A stretch of DNA of 36,551 bases from Candidatus Pacearchaeota archaeon (GCA_017609885.1 JAFCDB010000003.1:1-36551); one strand, 5' to 3'; positions 6,860 through 14,287 are shown, counted from the first letter of the stretch. A program made the numbers and translations. Notes: generated from the letters alone by a model not told the origin.

Positions 6860-7594
6860 ATGGCAGAAAAAAATGAACCAGACAAATTGAAAGTTGTTTT
6901 AAAGACAAATGAGAGTTTAGCAAATGCTATCAGGAGATATATTAATCAGATTCCTGTCTTGGCAATTGATGGTGTTGAGATTTATAAAAATGATTCTGCT
7001 CTTTATGATGAAGTTTTGGCTCATAGAATTGGATTGATTCCAATGAAAAGCAAGAGGAAATTGGATGAAGTGAAGGAAGATGGAAAAGCAACTGCAAAAG
7101 ATCAGCTGCAGCTGACTTTGAAAGCAAAAGGACCATGCACTGTTTATTCTGGGGATTTTAAGGGAGATGTTGAAATGATTTATGATAAGATGCCAATTGT
7201 AGTTCTTGATAAAGACCAGGAACTTGAATTAATGGCTTTTGCGCAGCTTGGAAAAGGAGAGAAACATGCGAAATATTCTCCAGGGCTTGTTTATTACAGG
7301 AATATTTCTGAAATTACAATTAAAGATGCAGAAAAAGCAAAAAAATTAATTGAGAAATTGAAGGATGATTTGGTTGAAAATAAAAATGTGAAAAATGGAG
7401 AGAAGTTTTTATGTACTCAGGATGAAGATTATATTGAATCGCTTGGAGATAAAAGCGCAATTAAAATTTCTAAGGGGAGGGATATTGTGTTTTTTGTAGA
7501 GTCGTGGGGGCAGATTAGTTCTAAGGAAATGTTTGACGAAGCAGTTAAGGTATTGAATAAGAATCTTAAGGAAATTATTAAGATTGTGAAGTAA
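6860..7594 (+). CDS. rpoD: DNA-directed RNA polymerase subunit D (Rpb3-like)
   Basis: RpoD forms the assembly platform of archaeal RNA polymerase with RpoL, RpoN and RpoP. The alpha-like motif is seen as [46 protein letters not shown] (about residues 13-58). The insert domain spans about 60-170. The C-terminal dimerisation half ends in [27 protein letters not shown]. At 244 residues the length is normal. The ferredoxin-like cysteine cluster found in some RpoD proteins is absent (only two cysteines, C93 and one near 180). The tRNA-Leu gene starts on the base after its stop. Confidence 0.92.
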   Translation: MAEKNEPDKLKVVLKTNESLANAIRRYINQIPVLAIDGVEIYKNDSALYDEVLAHRIGLIPMKSKRKLDEVKEDGKATAKDQLQLTLKAKGPCTVYSGDFKGDVEMIYDKMPIVVLDKDQELELMAFAQLGKGEKHAKYSPGLVYYRNISEITIKDAEKAKKLIEKLKDDLVENKNVKNGEKFLCTQDEDYIESLGDKSAIKISKGRDIVFFVESWGQISSKEMFDEAVKVLNKNLKEIIKIVK

Positions 7595-7678
7595 GCGGGA
7601 ATGCCAGAGCGGTCAAATGGGCTTGGTTAAGGTCCAAGTGGCTTAGTGCCTACGAAGGTTCGAATCCTTCTTCCCGCA
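7595..7678 (+). tRNA. tRNA-Leu, anticodon AAG
   Basis: Acceptor stem GCGGGAA (7595-7601) pairs with TTCCCGC (7671-7677), with discriminator A7678 and no encoded CCA. The anticodon stem CTTGG/CCAAG encloses the loop TTAAGGT (7627-7633), giving anticodon AAG (7629-7631), codon CUU. The variable arm is long (GGC at 7640-7642 pairs GCC 7648-7650), as in Leu and Ser tRNAs, and A73 fits Leu. The T arm is GAAGG-TTCGAAT-CCTTC. There is no intron. A34 is very unusual in archaea, where CUU/CUC codons are normally read by a GAG anticodon. Confidence 0.92.
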
Positions 7679-7773
7679 TTCGAAGGTTTTATAAACCTGT
7701 ATAATTTCAAACTTTTACCTGCGAGTTAATCGCGCTGAGCGGGAATTATTCTCGTTAGTTCAGATTAGGAAAA
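7679..7773 (+). promoter_or_regulatory. rpl18e promoter and structured leader
   Basis: A TATA-like TTTTATAAA (7687-7695), itself inside the short palindrome GGTTT..AAACC, would start a transcript near 7718. The remaining leader of about 55 bases can fold two small hairpins: GCGA-GTTAA-TCGC (7721-7733) and CGGGAA-TTA-TTCTCG (7740-7754, one G-U pair). Such a leader is longer than those of most genes here and may take part in control of the L18e-L13-S9 genes; this is inference. Confidence 0.4.
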
Positions 7774-8151
7774 ATGATAAGCAAAGCAAAAATTGAAAAG
7801 AAATTAGAAAGGAAGACGAACCCGGAATTAGTTGAGACAATTATCTTGGCGAAGAAAAATTCTCCTTGGATAAAGGTTGCGAATAAAATTTCAGGACCTG
7901 CAAGGAAAAAAATGATTTTTAATTTAGATGAAATTGATTCGCAGATTAAAGAAGGAGAAACAGCTGTGATTCCTGGGAAGGTTTTGAGTTTAGGGGAAAT
8001 AAGAAAAAAAGTGAAAATTTCGGCGCTTGATTTTTCTGAAAAAGCAAAGGAAAAACTGAAAAAAGCAGGAGTTGGAATAAATACAATTTTAGAAGAGATT
8101 AAGAAAAATCCTGATGCAAAGAATGTTAAAATTTTGGAGGGGAAAAATTAA
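7774..8151 (+). CDS. rpl18e: Ribosomal protein L18e
   Basis: Large-subunit protein homologous to bacterial L15, 125 residues. Family features: the N-terminal ERKTNPELVETIILAKKN, WIKVANKISGPARK, and the second half VIPGKVLSLGEIRKKVKISALDFSEKAKEKLKKAG. It is the first gene after the tRNA and is followed without gap by the receiver-domain gene. Confidence 0.9.
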   Translation: MISKAKIEKKLERKTNPELVETIILAKKNSPWIKVANKISGPARKKMIFNLDEIDSQIKEGETAVIPGKVLSLGEIRKKVKISALDFSEKAKEKLKKAGVGINTILEEIKKNPDAKNVKILEGKN

Positions 8152-8472
8152 ATGGCGACAGAAAAAAGACAAACAGTTCTATGGGTTGATGACAACTGTG
8201 AAATATTAATGGCAGTAAAAACGCTTTTTCGAAAAGAAGAATATGAAATAATCACTGCATTAAATAAAAAGGATGCCCTTAAATATTATGGAAGAGAATT
8301 TGATGTTATTGTTTTAGATGGTCTTGAAAGGGAGTGTTTTGAATTAGCAAAAGATCTTAGTGCAAAAAGAAAAATTATATTTACTGGAAGTAAAGAGGTA
8401 TATCGTAAAGCAGAATCACAGGGATTTGAAGCTCAAATGAAACCTAAATACATTCCAGAAGTTTTAAAATGA
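8152..8472 (+). CDS. Stand-alone receiver (REC) domain protein
   Basis: A 106-residue response-regulator receiver fold. It has the acidic pair D13-D14 (LWVDDN), the phospho-acceptor Asp at D56 (VIVLDGL), the switch Thr at T78 (IIFTGS) and the Lys-Pro K97-P98, all in the canonical spacing. No output domain follows. It lies exactly between rpl18e (0 bases) and rpl13 (4-base ATGA overlap), so it must be cotranscribed and coupled with ribosomal genes. No histidine kinase is in the window. It may sense a phosphate donor to modulate translation or growth, or act as a CheY-like partner; both are inference. Confidence 0.8.
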   Translation: MATEKRQTVLWVDDNCEILMAVKTLFRKEEYEIITALNKKDALKYYGREFDVIVLDGLERECFELAKDLSAKRKIIFTGSKEVYRKAESQGFEAQMKPKYIPEVLK

Positions 8473-8876
8473 ATGAAGAAATAATTATTGATGGGAAAAA
8501 CGCGACAATGGGGCGGCTTGCAAGTTATGTAGCTAAGCAAGCTTTACTTGGAAGAAAAATTGTGATTATAAATGCAAATGAAGTAATTATTGTGGGGGAT
8601 AAAAAAAATATTATTGGAAAATATCAGCAGAGAATTCGATTAGGAGGGCATAGTTTAAAGGGGCCAAAAATTATTAGAACTCCAGAGAGGATTTTGAAGA
8701 GAACAATAAAAGGCATGTTGTCGCACAAGCAAGTTCGAGGAAAAAATGCGATGAAAAATATAATGTGTTACAATAAAGTTCCTGAAGAATACAAAGAAAA
8801 AAAGAAAATTGTTGCAGGGAAGATTAAAAAAAGCAAGTTTATTACATTAAAAGAATTGAGTGAAAGGATAAAATGA
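8469..8876 (+). CDS. rpl13: Ribosomal protein L13
   Basis: Large-subunit protein, 135 residues. The start IIIDGKNATMGRLASYVAKQALLGRKIVIINANEVIIVGD is diagnostic, followed by RTPERILKRTIKGMLSHKQVRGKNAMKNI. It overlaps the receiver gene before it and rps9 after it, each by four bases. Confidence 0.92.
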   Translation: MNEEIIIDGKNATMGRLASYVAKQALLGRKIVIINANEVIIVGDKKNIIGKYQQRIRLGGHSLKGPKIIRTPERILKRTIKGMLSHKQVRGKNAMKNIMCYNKVPEEYKEKKKIVAGKIKKSKFITLKELSERIK

Positions 8877-9283
8877 CAAATAAAAAAACAAAAATTGTGA
8901 GTGGGAAAAGAAAGACAAGTGTTGCAAAGGCGCGTATTAGTGAAGGAAGAGGGAAAATTAGCATTAATAAAATTCCTCATGAGCTGTTGAACGAGTTCCA
9001 TAAACTTATGATTGAAGAGCCGGTGAGAATTACAAAAGAGGTTTTAGGAAAGTTTAATTATAATATTTCTATAAGTGTTTCTGGGGGAGGAAGGGAAAGT
9101 CAAATAGAGGCGGCGAGATTAGCAATTGCAAAAGCAATTGTTGAAAAAACAAAAAGCAAGGAACTTAGAGATAAGTTTGCAAAATATGATAAATATTTAT
9201 TGGTTGCTGATACTCGGAGAAAGGAAGCTTACAAGCCAGGAGATTCAAAGGCGAGGAGCAAACGGCAAAGTTCAAAGAGGTAA
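8873..9283 (+). CDS. rps9: Ribosomal protein S9
   Basis: Small-subunit protein whose C-terminal tail reaches the P-site tRNA; 136 residues. It shows SGKRKTSVAKARISEGRGKISIN, the SVSGGGRESQIEAARLAIAKAIV helix and the basic end AYKPGDSKARSKRQSSKR. In most archaea rpoN, rpoK and rps2 follow; here the cluster ends and HicBA begins. Confidence 0.92.
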   Translation: MTNKKTKIVSGKRKTSVAKARISEGRGKISINKIPHELLNEFHKLMIEEPVRITKEVLGKFNYNISISVSGGGRESQIEAARLAIAKAIVEKTKSKELRDKFAKYDKYLLVADTRRKEAYKPGDSKARSKRQSSKR

Positions 9284-9327
9284 TTTCAAAACAGCAAAAT
9301 TTAAATATAGTTTGATATTTAAAAAAC

Positions 9328-9537
9328 ATGAATTCATTTACAGCAATACTTGAGAAAGATGAGGACATGTATGTTGCAACCTGTCCTGAGATTGGGACGG
9401 TTAGCCAGGGAGCTACTATTGAGGAAGCAGTTGATAATTTGAGGGAAGCTACAGAATTGTATCTGGAAGAATTTAAAATTAAACCAAGATTAAAAGCATT
9501 CTTAACTACCTTCGAAGTTTCAAATGTCGTTGCTTAA
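9328..9537 (+). CDS. hicB: HicB-like antitoxin
   Basis: A 69-residue HicB domain: FTAILEKDEDMYVATCPEIGTVSQGATIEEAVDNLREATELYLEE is the partial RNase H-like fold that caps HicA. No separate DNA-binding domain is present beyond the short C-terminus. TATA-like TTTAAATATA (9300-9309) lies about 24 bases upstream of the ATG, so the pair has its own leaderless promoter after the ribosomal genes. It overlaps hicA by 14 bases. Antitoxin first is a common order for small HicBA pairs. Confidence 0.85.
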   Translation: MNSFTAILEKDEDMYVATCPEIGTVSQGATIEEAVDNLREATELYLEEFKIKPRLKAFLTTFEVSNVVA

Positions 9538-9751
9538 AAAAATTTCAAGAAAAGATTGTATTAAAATTCTCTGCAATAAATTTGGTTTTATAATTATTAG
9601 ACAAACAGGAAGCCACATAATTTTAAAAAAAGAAAATGGCGAGAAAATTGGAACAGTTGTTCCAAATCACAGAGAAATAAAAATAGGAACGCTCAAAGGG
9701 ATTTTAAGATTAGCTAGAATAAACGAGGAAGAATTTTCTCATTTCCAATAA
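9524..9751 (+). CDS. hicA: HicA-like toxin (mRNA interferase)
   Basis: A 75-residue double-stranded-RNA-binding-like fold. It has the family features CIKILCNKFGFIIIRQTGSHIIL with the catalytic His (H31) in the R-Q-x-G-S-H motif, and VVPNHREIKIGTLKGILRLARI. HicA cleaves mRNA when free of HicB. Its ATG lies inside the end of hicB, so translation is coupled. All key residues are present, so it is probably functional. Confidence 0.85.
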   Translation: MSLLKKISRKDCIKILCNKFGFIIIRQTGSHIILKKENGEKIGTVVPNHREIKIGTLKGILRLARINEEEFSHFQ

Positions 9752-9752
9752 A

Positions 9753-10286
9753 TTATTTCTTTTTTTTAGTTTTTTCCTCAAATTCTTTTTCAGATTTTTC
9801 TTTGATAGAATTTTTTGATTTTTTTGTTTTTACTTTTAGGTGTCTTAAAACAGAATTAATATCTTTTCGGATTTCGCGAATTTCTTTTTCTGCTTTTCTG
9901 TTTACTGCATAATCATATTCTACTCTTATTCTGTCTCTTTCAGTTGTTCTGTTCTGGCTCATTAAAATAATTGGTGCTTGGATTGCTGCAAGGCAGGAGA
10001 GAACTAAATTTAAAAGAATAAAAGGATACCCATCCCATTTTCCGAAGACAATCGTAGTTGTGTTTAAAATCATCCAAGCAATTAAAATTATTGCAAAAGA
10101 AAAAATAAATGTCCAACTGCCTGCCCAAATAGTCAGGAAATCTGCAGCTCTTTGTCCAAGGGTGAGTTGTTTTTTTGAAAACATACGATTAAGCGACTTG
10201 GAATCAATTAAATCCTTTAAATTTTTTGTGGGCATGTTTTGAACATTGAACAACTCTGAACTCTTTTTTTCCTCTTGTTTTTTCAT
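9753..10286 (-). CDS. DUF1003 membrane protein
   Basis: A 177-residue protein with two transmembrane segments (about 55-75 and 85-106) and the DUF1003 hallmarks: FGKWDGYPFILLNLVLSCLAAIQAPIILMSQNR followed by ERDRIRVEYDYAVNRKAE. The C-terminal tail is strongly basic and Lys-rich. A TATA-like AATTTAAATAC read leftward (near 10309-10319) lies about 27 bases upstream. The function is unknown to me; its neighbour is a K+ channel gene in the other direction. Confidence 0.85.
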   Translation of the reverse strand: MKKQEEKKSSELFNVQNMPTKNLKDLIDSKSLNRMFSKKQLTLGQRAADFLTIWAGSWTFIFSFAIILIAWMILNTTTIVFGKWDGYPFILLNLVLSCLAAIQAPIILMSQNRTTERDRIRVEYDYAVNRKAEKEIREIRKDINSVLRHLKVKTKKSKNSIKEKSEKEFEEKTKKKK

Positions 10287-10358
10287 TAAAATATATAAGA
10301 AACAACGTATTTAAATTTTGTTGCATAAATTTTTATAGTGTGAAAACTATTTTTTTAT

Positions 10359-10880
10359 ATGAAGTTAAGGAAAATTAATTTGGTGATTGGAATTTTTGTT
10401 CTAATTGTTTTGTTTGGAGGTGTTGTTTATTCTTATATTGAGGGTTGGAGTTTCATTGATTCTATTTATTTTTCAACTGTTACAATTACGACGTTGGGAT
10501 ATGGGGACTTTGTTCCGCAGACATTCGCAGGCAAGATTTTTACGATTTTTTTCTCGTTAAGTGGAATTGTAATTGGTTTGTATTTAATAACTTCGCTTGG
10601 GAAATATTTGTTTGCGATTGAATTGAAGAAAAAATCGCCTGCAAAATGCGCTTTAATAAAACATAATAAATCTTTTGAAACTTCAAAGTTTTCAATTGGG
10701 CAATTTGTGGAATGGAAGCTGAGCAAACACGAGGCATTTGAAGGGAATATTGTTGAGATAGGGTTGAATCATTTAAAGTTGAATATAACTAAGAAAAATA
10801 ATAAAATATTGCCAAAAAAAGAGCAGAAAATTATTAAGATTTTTTCAAAAGGAAAAAGAGATGATGAAATTAAAATCTAG
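10359..10880 (+). CDS. Two-segment potassium channel
   Basis: A 173-residue ion channel. TM1 spans about 6-26, the pore helix leads into the selectivity filter TLGYGD (45-50), and TM2 spans about 58-83. Four subunits would form a K+ pore. The cytoplasmic tail has a small beta-rich part (FEGNIVEIGLNHLKLNI) but no RCK nucleotide-binding domain, so gating is unclear. TATA-like ATTTTTATAG is about 26 bases before the ATG. The end overlaps the next gene by 20 bases. Confidence 0.88.
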   Translation: MKLRKINLVIGIFVLIVLFGGVVYSYIEGWSFIDSIYFSTVTITTLGYGDFVPQTFAGKIFTIFFSLSGIVIGLYLITSLGKYLFAIELKKKSPAKCALIKHNKSFETSKFSIGQFVEWKLSKHEAFEGNIVEIGLNHLKLNITKKNNKILPKKEQKIIKIFSKGKRDDEIKI

Positions 10881-11334
10881 AGAAGTTTTGATTGGAGTTT
10901 TTGTTGTTGTGTTGCTTTGTTTTATTTATTTTTTAGTTTCTTTAGAAGAAGAAGGTGAAAGGGAGGAGAAAATTGTTACGAAAATTATTGATGGGGATAC
11001 AATTGTTGTGCAGGGCGGAGAGAAAATTCGATTGTTAGGAGTTGATTGTGATGAAAAAGGAGATGAGTGTTATTCTAAGGCAAAGGAGATTTTAGAAGAG
11101 AAGTTGTTAGGAGAAACTGTTTTTTTAGAAAGTGATTTGGAAGATAAAGATAGGTATGGACGGAGTTTGAGATATATTTTTTTAGATGGAGAAAATATTA
11201 ATGTTTTTCTTGTTGAAAAAGGATATTGTATTGCGCGGTTTGAAAGAGAGGGGGCGAAGTATAAGGAGGAGATTGTTGGAGAGGAGGAGGGGGCGATTGA
11301 GGGGAGAGTGGGTTGTAAATGGGATGGAGCGTAA
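10861..11334 (+). CDS. Membrane-anchored staphylococcal nuclease-like protein
   Basis: This 157-residue protein has an N-terminal hydrophobic segment (about 8-28), which may be an anchor or signal peptide, then an SNase/thermonuclease OB fold: KIIDGDTIVVQGGEKIRLLGVD (about 41-62), EKLLGETVFLESDLEDKDRYGRSLRYIFLDGENINVFLVEKGYC. The Arg of RLLGVD and the Arg of DRYGRSLR match catalytic Arg positions. The usual PE after the first Arg is replaced by CDEKGDEC, so the catalytic Glu position is uncertain. It likely cuts external DNA or RNA, perhaps for nucleotide scavenging. Confidence 0.82.
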   Translation: MMKLKSREVLIGVFVVVLLCFIYFLVSLEEEGEREEKIVTKIIDGDTIVVQGGEKIRLLGVDCDEKGDECYSKAKEILEEKLLGETVFLESDLEDKDRYGRSLRYIFLDGENINVFLVEKGYCIARFEREGAKYKEEIVGEEEGAIEGRVGCKWDGA

Positions 11335-11370
11335 GGATAGTTTTATATAATTGATAATTTTATTTTATAC

Positions 11371-11580
11371 ATGAAATTAAAAGAATTTTTCAAACCAAAT
11401 TTGACAAAGATAATATTAAGTATAATTTTAATATTTTTAATCAATCTTTATTTTTATTATATTTCTTTAAATATTGTTGTAGACTGTATGAACCCCCCCA
11501 TGTCCAACACCTTCACCGGATTATTTTTTTATAAATTTAATTTTCATACTTTCCACTTATTTGGTTTCTTGTGTAGTTAA
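11371..11580 (+). CDS. Small membrane protein, 69 residues
   Basis: The N-terminus KLKEFFKPNLTKIILSIILIFLINLYFYYI forms a basic stretch and one transmembrane segment, a layout common in DPANN small membrane proteins; the remainder is aromatic with an unusual Pro-containing CMNPPMSN. A strong TATA-like TTTTATATAA (11341-11350) lies about 26 bases before the ATG. No family is recognised, and the end may be decayed, since the last 30 residues are of poor complexity. Confidence 0.5.
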   Translation: MKLKEFFKPNLTKIILSIILIFLINLYFYYISLNIVVDCMNPPMSNTFTGLFFYKFNFHTFHLFGFLCS

Positions 11581-11636
11581 TTTAATTACAATAAAAATAA
11601 AATCGAAAAAATAGTTTTTAAAGATTTTAAAAGGAA

Positions 11637-12470
11637 TTAACTCATCAAATCATCAATTGGAGATTTAATTTTTTTAATTTCTTCTTGAGAAACGTGTGCA
11701 TATAATTCTGTAGTAGAGATTGAACTGTGACCTAACAATACCTGAATGTATCTTAAATCAACACCATTTTCCAAAAGGTGAGTTGCGAAACTATGACGCA
11801 AAGTATGTGGATGGATTGATTTTTGTATTCCTGATTTTCCTGCGATTTTTTGGACGATTTTTTGAATGTTTCTTGTTGACAAATTTCCATTTGGACCTGA
11901 AAAAAGATATTCTTGGTTTAGCTCATTTTGTTTTTTTACTTGTTTTTCAAGGGATTTGTTTAGGAATTCTGGGATATTGAAGATTCTGTCTTTGCGTCCT
12001 TTTGCCTGTCTGACAAATCCGATTTTTTCGTTGAATTTTAGGTCGTTTGTTTTAAGGTTTGTGAGTTCTGAGACTCGCAAGCCACAAGAGTAAAGTAGGG
12101 AAATCATAAGTTTGCTTTTTTTTGTTTGACAATTTTTTAATAAAATCTTTATTTCGTCTTTTGTTAAAACTGTTGGAATTCTTTTTTCTCTTTTTGGGCG
12201 TTTTATTGTTATTGTTAGATCTTTTTTTAGGATGTTTGTGAAGGAATATTTTATTGAGGCGAGGAAGAGGATTACTGATATTGCTGCGCTGTCTGTGAGT
12301 TTTTCTGACATGTAATATTTTATGTCGTCTTCTGAAATTTTTTCTGGAGATTTTTTTGTGAAGTTTAGGAGATTTTGATTGCATCGAATGTAATTTTTTA
12401 TTGTGTATGGGGAAGATTTTGAGATTTTTAATTCTATTTCAAGTTTTTTTAGGAATTCTTGGTTGTTCAT
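11637..12470 (-). CDS. xerA: Tyrosine recombinase, XerA-like
   Basis: A 277-residue site-specific recombinase. The N-terminal SAM-like domain spans about 1-85, the catalytic domain about 95-275. All active residues are visible: R132 (CGLRVSEL), K157 (QAKGRKDR), H222-xx-R225 (HTLRHSFATH), H248 (LGHSS) and the nucleophile Y257 (ELYAH). Its size and simple architecture fit chromosomal XerA, which resolves chromosome dimers at dif, rather than an element integrase. It overlaps the HAD gene upstream by four bases (ATGA). It is 17 kb from the mobile element on the right, so is unlikely to be its integrase. Confidence 0.88.
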   Translation of the reverse strand: MNNQEFLKKLEIELKISKSSPYTIKNYIRCNQNLLNFTKKSPEKISEDDIKYYMSEKLTDSAAISVILFLASIKYSFTNILKKDLTITIKRPKREKRIPTVLTKDEIKILLKNCQTKKSKLMISLLYSCGLRVSELTNLKTNDLKFNEKIGFVRQAKGRKDRIFNIPEFLNKSLEKQVKKQNELNQEYLFSGPNGNLSTRNIQKIVQKIAGKSGIQKSIHPHTLRHSFATHLLENGVDLRYIQVLLGHSSISTTELYAHVSQEEIKKIKSPIDDLMS

Positions 12471-13132
12471 TTTAGTTTTTTAGATAGTTGTTTAAACAGC
12501 TGTTTGTTTTCTTTATATAGAATGGTTTGCATTCCTAATTTTTTTGCAGGGAGGATGTTCCATTTTTGGTTGTCGATAAACAAGCAGTTTTTCGCAGGGA
12601 CGTTAAGCTTTTTTAAGCAAAGTTTGTAGATTTTTGGATTTGGTTTGCGCATTCCGACGTCGCAGGAGACGACAACAGCGTCGAATTTTTTTGTGAGTTT
12701 TGGTTTTATTAATGCTTTTTTTGAAAGATGCCATTGGTCTGAGAGAATTGCTATTTTGTAACCTTGTTTTTTTAATTTTAGGGCTAACTTGAATAAGGGC
12801 TTATTTTCTTTGAATTGTTTTTTGTAAAGTTTGATTGCAAGTCTTTCGAATTTTTTTTCTGAGATATTAACATTTTTTGAGATTGTTTTTATGACTTTTT
12901 TTTCTGTTAATTCTCCTGTTATGGATTTTGCGTATGTTGTGTCGATTGCGTCGAACCATTGGTCTAGTGAAATTCCTAATTTTTTTGAGATTGAGTTGTG
13001 GAATCCTAAAAGTTTGTGAAGATGTTTTGGGTGGGAGGAATATTTTCCTAGTTCAAGGACTCCGCCAATGTCAAAGATTATTGCTTTGATTTTTCTTTCC
13101 TCTTTTTTCACTTTCTTTTCCCCTTTTTTCAT
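12467..13132 (-). CDS. HAD-superfamily hydrolase
   Basis: A 221-residue haloacid-dehalogenase-type phosphatase. Motif I is FDIGGVL: the nucleophile Asp is present but the usual second Asp is Gly, as in some HAD-IA proteins related to the epoxide-hydrolase phosphatase domain. Motif II is ILSDQW, motif III RKPNPKIY (Lys), motif IV FIDNQKWN. A helical cap lies between about 40 and 120. The substrate is unknown. Its last codons contain the palindrome AAACAGCTGTTT (12494-12505), shared with the repeats at 14.6-15.2 kb. TATA-like TTTTATAAAC read leftward (13153-13162) overlaps the promoter of the opposite gene. Confidence 0.82.
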   Translation of the reverse strand: MKKGEKKVKKEERKIKAIIFDIGGVLELGKYSSHPKHLHKLLGFHNSISKKLGISLDQWFDAIDTTYAKSITGELTEKKVIKTISKNVNISEKKFERLAIKLYKKQFKENKPLFKLALKLKKQGYKIAILSDQWHLSKKALIKPKLTKKFDAVVVSCDVGMRKPNPKIYKLCLKKLNVPAKNCLFIDNQKWNILPAKKLGMQTILYKENKQLFKQLSKKLK

Positions 13133-13164
13133 ATAAGTTATTGTGCGAACTTGTTTATAAAATT

Positions 13165-13338
13165 ATGGGGGGGAAGATTTTTAAAGAAGCAATGGATTTA
13201 TCGAAAATAAGGAAAGGAGATTTTGTTGAAATTTGGGGAAGAAAATATGAAGTAATTGAGATTATCTGGGAAGGGGTAATGGATCACAAAACAAAGGAAT
13301 TTGTAACTCATTTAGAATTTGTTTTGCATGAAGTATGA
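13165..13338 (+). CDS. Hypothetical protein, 57 residues (beta-rich)
   Basis: ATG 13165 is chosen over an upstream TTG at 13141, because the TATA-like CATATAAG (13130-13137) lies about 30 bases before it; ATG 13192 is an alternative start. KIRKGDFVEIWGRKYEVIEIIWEGVMDHKTKEFVTHLEFVLHEV looks like a small SH3-like or OB-like beta barrel. No family is recognised. Confidence 0.5.
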   Translation: MGGKIFKEAMDLSKIRKGDFVEIWGRKYEVIEIIWEGVMDHKTKEFVTHLEFVLHEV

Positions 13339-13347
13339 AACAAATCA

Positions 13348-13455
13348 ATGAAAATATGCTACCTTATATGGAAATATAAAAGTGATGGAAAAATTATTTT
13401 TATAAGAAGCACAGAGATTAAAGATTCTGATATAAAACCTATGGAAAATTGTTAA
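13348..13455 (+). CDS. Possible tiny protein, 35 residues
   Basis: Begins MKICYLIWKYKSDGKIIF and ends PMENC before TAA 13453. It follows the previous gene by nine bases. It has no recognised family; the beta-like pattern is plausible for a small protein, or it may be a broken remnant of a longer gene. Confidence 0.25.
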   Translation: MKICYLIWKYKSDGKIIFIRSTEIKDSDIKPMENC

Positions 13456-13520
13456 TTTGTTTTTTACTAACTACTTAATTATTTAATCAATTTATTGTTA
13501 ACTACTTTCTTTATGTTAAA

Positions 13521-13549
13521 GGTTTTTGTTTTTGATAGGAAGTTTTTGC
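13521..13549 (+). repeat. Dispersed repeat, copy 1
   Basis: GTTTTTGTTTTTGATAG followed by GAAGTTTTTG recurs at 14261-14287 as GTTTTTGTTTTTGATAG and AAAGTTTCTG (about 25 of 27 bases the same). Both copies lie in intergenic, gene-poor DNA. It might be a duplicated 3' end or a trace of a small mobile element. Confidence 0.5.
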
Positions 13550-13616
13550 GGGGGGAAATTATACAAAAATTTATTAAGACTATTAAACTTATATTGAGAT
13601 AATTAACAAAGCACTT

Positions 13617-13808
13617 ATGAAAATTATTTGTGATAGAAGGGATAGATGTGAAAAATAGGAGGAATATTATTTTCCATTTCCTTCTCAACAATTAAGATAT
13701 GTTCAGCTATGTTTAGAAATTAATAAAAACCTGTGGAAATTCGTTAATTTAATTAGTTCGTGCAATGTATCTTGTGCGAACTTTACTGAAAGGGAATTGG
13801 GATTTTAG
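13617..13808 (+). pseudogene. Small Cys-containing gene broken by an in-frame TAG
   Basis: ATG 13617 is preceded by a TATA-like box (CTTATATTG, 13589-13597) at the usual distance. The frame reads MKIICDRRDRCEK, TAG at 13656, then runs open for 49 more residues (EEYYFPFPSQQLRYVQLCLE... with SSCNVSC) to TAG 13806. Six cysteines in the combined frame suggest a former small zinc protein. A single nonsense change explains the break. Other genes here end normally with TAG, so stop-codon reassignment is unlikely. Confidence 0.4.
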
Positions 13809-13810
13809 GA

Positions 13811-14191
13811 TTATAGTTTGATTTCGGGGCAAATTAGGTCTCGATCGTCGTCTTCTACATTGAGAGCGGCGTCTGCGATCTCATCTGAGCGCATTTTGTC
13901 TAAAAGTTTTTTTCTTTTATTAAAGGATTGAGATATTAAATTCTGAGCAAAATCTTCCCAAGGCAATTCAGATTCAGAAACATGAAAATATTGAGAAAGA
14001 AAAGGTAACTGAATTTTTCCTAATCCTTTGATTTCTCCATCTAAAGAATAAACAGTAGTATCAAAAAATCCATTTGCTCCTGAAGAAAACCCTCTGATTT
14101 GATGAACGGTATTACTTCCAGGGAATTGGTAATATTTATCTCTAACAGCATCGATTAAATCTTCATATAAGGTTGAACTATTTTTTTCCAT
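13811..14191 (-). CDS. Hypothetical soluble protein, 126 residues
   Basis: No family recognised. The product is mixed alpha/beta, with N-terminal STLYEDLIDAVRDKYYQFPG, a beta-like middle and an acidic C-terminus (NVEDDDRDLICPEIKL). No membrane segment. A TATA-like TATTTAAATA read leftward (about 14213-14222) is about 26 bases before the ATG, which supports a real, leaderless gene. Confidence 0.6.
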   Translation of the reverse strand: MEKNSSTLYEDLIDAVRDKYYQFPGSNTVHQIRGFSSGANGFFDTTVYSLDGEIKGLGKIQLPFLSQYFHVSESELPWEDFAQNLISQSFNKRKKLLDKMRSDEIADAALNVEDDDRDLICPEIKL

Positions 14192-14260
14192 TTTAATTTA
14201 AAAAATTTTAATTATTTAAATATTATGGTATTGCATTTTTTATTTTTCTTCGTGCAAAAA

Positions 14261-14287
14261 GTTTTTGTTTTTGATAGAAAGTTTCTG
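14261..14287 (+). repeat. Dispersed repeat, copy 2
   Basis: Second copy of the element described at 13521-13549, in the same orientation, between two minus-strand genes. Confidence 0.5.

Noticed and set aside
7738-7773. Second tRNA fragment (AGCGGGAAT matches the tRNA-Leu 5' end)
   Set aside because: Only nine bases match and no cloverleaf can be drawn.
11637-12470. XerA-like recombinase as integrase of the right-hand element
   Set aside because: It is 17 kb away, coupled to a HAD gene, and has the plain chromosomal XerA layout.
13656-13658. TAG read as pyrrolysine
   Set aside because: pyrF and other frames end with TAG normally, and no pyrrolysine genes are seen in the window.
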